Assembly (NCBI GenBank): GCA_030602845.1
Contig: JAUVYZ010000143.1
Coordinates: 1 to 5,907, forward strand
From: Phycisphaerae bacterium
GTDB lineage: Bacteria > Planctomycetota > Phycisphaerae > Sedimentisphaerales > Anaerobacaceae
Direction: 5' to 3'
Length of the DNA: 5,907 bases
Shown here: positions 4,566 through 5,907 of the stretch, one piece after another
How the letters are laid out: the number at the start of each line of letters is the position of its first letter
Position numbering within the stretch: position 1 is the first letter of the stretch
Made by a program: the position numbers and the translations under genes
Notes under the pieces: model-generated
What the model was told of the DNA's origin: nothing
The model's input: only the letters and a program-made list of their open reading frames with translations
Database searches by the model: none

Positions 4566-5907
4566 TTATTGGGTACCTTGGAGCCACTGACCGGCCACTT
4601 CGGCAAAGTCCATAAAATCAACAAGGCAATCGCCTGTCAGGTCCGCGCTGGGACATAAAACCTTACCAAACATATACGCCGACCCGGAATCGGTCCCGTT
4701 GTCGTCATCGTAACGAGCCCCGACGACAGCATTATCGCCGCTGATTGAAACCGAAAACCCAAACCGGTCCCCGGCAGCGCCATCAGAGGCGACCCATTTG
4801 GCCTGCTCGCTCCAGCTCGTACCGTCGCGCTCGAATATATACGCCGAGCCGGAATAACTTCCGTTGTCGTCATCGCCATAAGCGCCCACGATGGCGTAAG
4901 TGCCGCTTACAGAAACCGACCCTCCGAAGTAGTCGTAGCCAGCACCATCGGCGGCAGTCAGTTTGGCCTGCTGGGGCCAGCTCGTACCGCTGCGCTCGAA
5001 TATGTACGCCGAGCCGGAATAGCTTCCATTGTCGCCATCGCCATAAGCTCCGACGACGGCGTAATCGCCGCTGACAGAACCCGAACAGCCAAGGTAGTCG
5101 TAGGCAGCACCATCGAAGGCGAGCAATTTGGCCTGCTGGCTCCAGCTTGTACCGTTATAGTAAAATATATACGCCGACCCGGAATCGGTCCCGCTGTCGT
5201 CATCGAGGTAAGCTCCGACGACGGCGTAATCGCCGCTGATAGAAACCGAATCGCCAAAGCGGTCGCCGACAGCGCCATCGGTGGCGAGCAGCTTGGCCTG
5301 CTCGCTCCAGCTTGTACCATCGCGTTTGAATATATACGCCGAGCCGGAATTGCCTCCGTTGTCGTCATCGTAATGGGCTCCGACGACGGCGTAATCGCCG
5401 CTGATATAAACCGAACAGCCAAAGCGGTCGTCGGCAGCACCATCCGAGGCGGTCAATTTGGCGACTTGGTCCCAGTTGTTAGGGTAAACATCATTGGGTG
5501 TGAATATGTACGCCGAGCCGGAACCGCTTCCGTTGTCGTCATCGCCACTAGCTCCAACGATGGCGTAATCGCCGCTGATAGAAACTGACCAGCCAAAGTA
5601 GTCGTAGGCAGCACCATCGGCGGCGGTCAGTTTGGCATTCTCGTCCCACTTAGCGCAGTTTACATCGTTAGGAGTAAACATATACGCCGACCCGGAACTG
5701 CTTCCATTGTCGTCATCGAAGTAAGCTCCGACGATGACGTAATCGCCGCTGACAGAAACCGAGTAGCCAAACCAGTCGCTGGCGGCACCATCTGAGGCGA
5801 CCAATTTGTCCTGTTGGTCTTGTTGGAAGGCGAAGGCGGGCAGCCACACGTTGGCCATTCCGGCAAAGTCTATAAAATCAACAAAGCAATCGCCGGTCAG
5901 GTCCGCG
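4566..5907 (-). CDS. FG-GAP (integrin-like propeller) repeat protein with dockerin-like loops, 5' end outside window
   Basis: Partial: the frame is open to the right edge. The first ATG in the window (5858) is probably internal, because the 16 codons before it encode a dockerin-like loop (DLTGDCFVDFIDFAG) that runs straight through it. Counting from that Met, residues 18-397 are seven tandem FG-GAP_2-type repeats of 58, 58, 55, 55, 55, 55 and 44 residues. Each follows K(L/W).A.DGA..D.FG.S..(I/V)SG..A(I/V)VGA..DDDNG..SGSAY.F; the DDDNG loop is a likely calcium site. Seven repeats is the number needed for a closed seven-bladed propeller. Repeats 1-2 carry a TPNDV..W loop and repeats 3-6 a DGTSW loop. 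The C-terminus (about 405-426) is a single dockerin-like loop, DLTGDCLVDFMDFA...WL; normal dockerins have two. The protein is presumably exported, but the signal peptide lies outside the window. Role is unknown; adhesion or ligand binding is typical of the fold. A strong terminator follows 44 nt after the TAA. Confidence 0.92.
   Translation of the reverse strand, partial: ADLTGDCFVDFIDFAGMANVWLPAFAFQQDQQDKLVASDGAASDWFGYSVSVSGDYVIVGAYFDDDNGSSSGSAYMFTPNDVNCAKWDENAKLTAADGAAYDYFGWSVSISGDYAIVGASGDDDNGSGSGSAYIFTPNDVYPNNWDQVAKLTASDGAADDRFGCSVYISGDYAVVGAHYDDDNGGNSGSAYIFKRDGTSWSEQAKLLATDGAVGDRFGDSVSISGDYAVVGAYLDDDSGTDSGSAYIFYYNGTSWSQQAKLLAFDGAAYDYLGCSGSVSGDYAVVGAYGDGDNGSYSGSAYIFERSGTSWPQQAKLTAADGAGYDYFGGSVSVSGTYAIVGAYGDDDNGSYSGSAYIFERDGTSWSEQAKWVASDGAAGDRFGFSVSISGDNAVVGARYDDDNGTDSGSAYMFGKVLCPSADLTGDCLVDFMDFAEVAGQWLQGTQ
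4668..5807 (-). repeat. Seven tandem 165-174 bp repeats encoding FG-GAP blades
   Basis: Unit boundaries on the minus strand are 5807-5634, 5633-5460, 5459-5295, 5294-5130, 5129-4965, 4964-4800 and 4799-4668 (the last shortened). Similarity is strong at DNA level too: wording around the SGSAYIF and SGDYA codons is nearly constant. Because of this, long open frames appear in other phases on both strands; they are shadows. The similarity suggests recent unit duplication or gene conversion within the gene. Confidence 0.85.

Noticed and set aside
4566..5858. FG-GAP protein starting at ATG 5858
   Set aside because: The Met is inside a dockerin-like loop whose earlier residues are encoded in frame to the window edge, so the gene is treated as 5'-partial.
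4637..5866. Several frames of 68-161 aa in other phases of the FG-GAP gene, both strands
   Set aside because: Shadows produced by repeated DNA units. Their arginine-, threonine- and serine-rich text has no protein-like features.

Overview
The window most likely comes from a member of the Planctomycetota, probably class Phycisphaerae. Three things suggest this. Two of the three large genes encode secreted proteins that carry dockerin-like calcium loops of the DLTGDC..VDF.DFA...WL kind. One is an FG-GAP_2 propeller with very similar blades. The spaces between genes are long, AT-rich and full of short-period repeats. This placement is inference from protein style and remembered genomes; no marker gene is present.

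Layout. 1-730 has no convincing gene. It holds several 7-bp-period arrays and copy A (379-634) of a ~0.25 kb interspersed element ending in a ~10-bp-period array. 731-1837 (minus) is a secreted beta-propeller-type protein with a complete two-loop dockerin-like tail, with a good sigma-70-like promoter so close to the ATG that the message may be nearly leaderless. 1838-2023 is a spacer with a heptad array and a 9-bp repeat. 2024-3448 (minus) is a secreted alpha/beta-hydrolase-fold protein of the PhoPQ-activated pathogenicity-related (PqaA/AprA) family. 3489-3764 is copy B of the same element, in opposite orientation to copy A, lying in the upstream region of the hydrolase gene. 3765-4319 has no gene; it holds more heptad arrays and a REP-like palindromic repeat. 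4320-4481 (minus) is a doubtful short frame. 4486-4522 is a strong intrinsic terminator. 4566-5907 (minus) is the 3' part of a gene for a seven-repeat FG-GAP protein with a half dockerin; it runs off the right edge.

All three large genes lie on the minus strand, but the spacing, the separate promoter of the first and the repeats between them do not suggest one operon. All three products appear to be exported or extracytoplasmic, which is the only functional link visible.

The most interesting material is non-coding. It comprises the inverted pair of composite elements, at least ten arrays with an exact 7-bp step but different words, and, just past the stop codon of the FG-GAP gene, an in-frame remnant that looks like the missing second dockerin loop. 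No CRISPR array, tRNA, rRNA, transposase, toxin or defence gene was seen.
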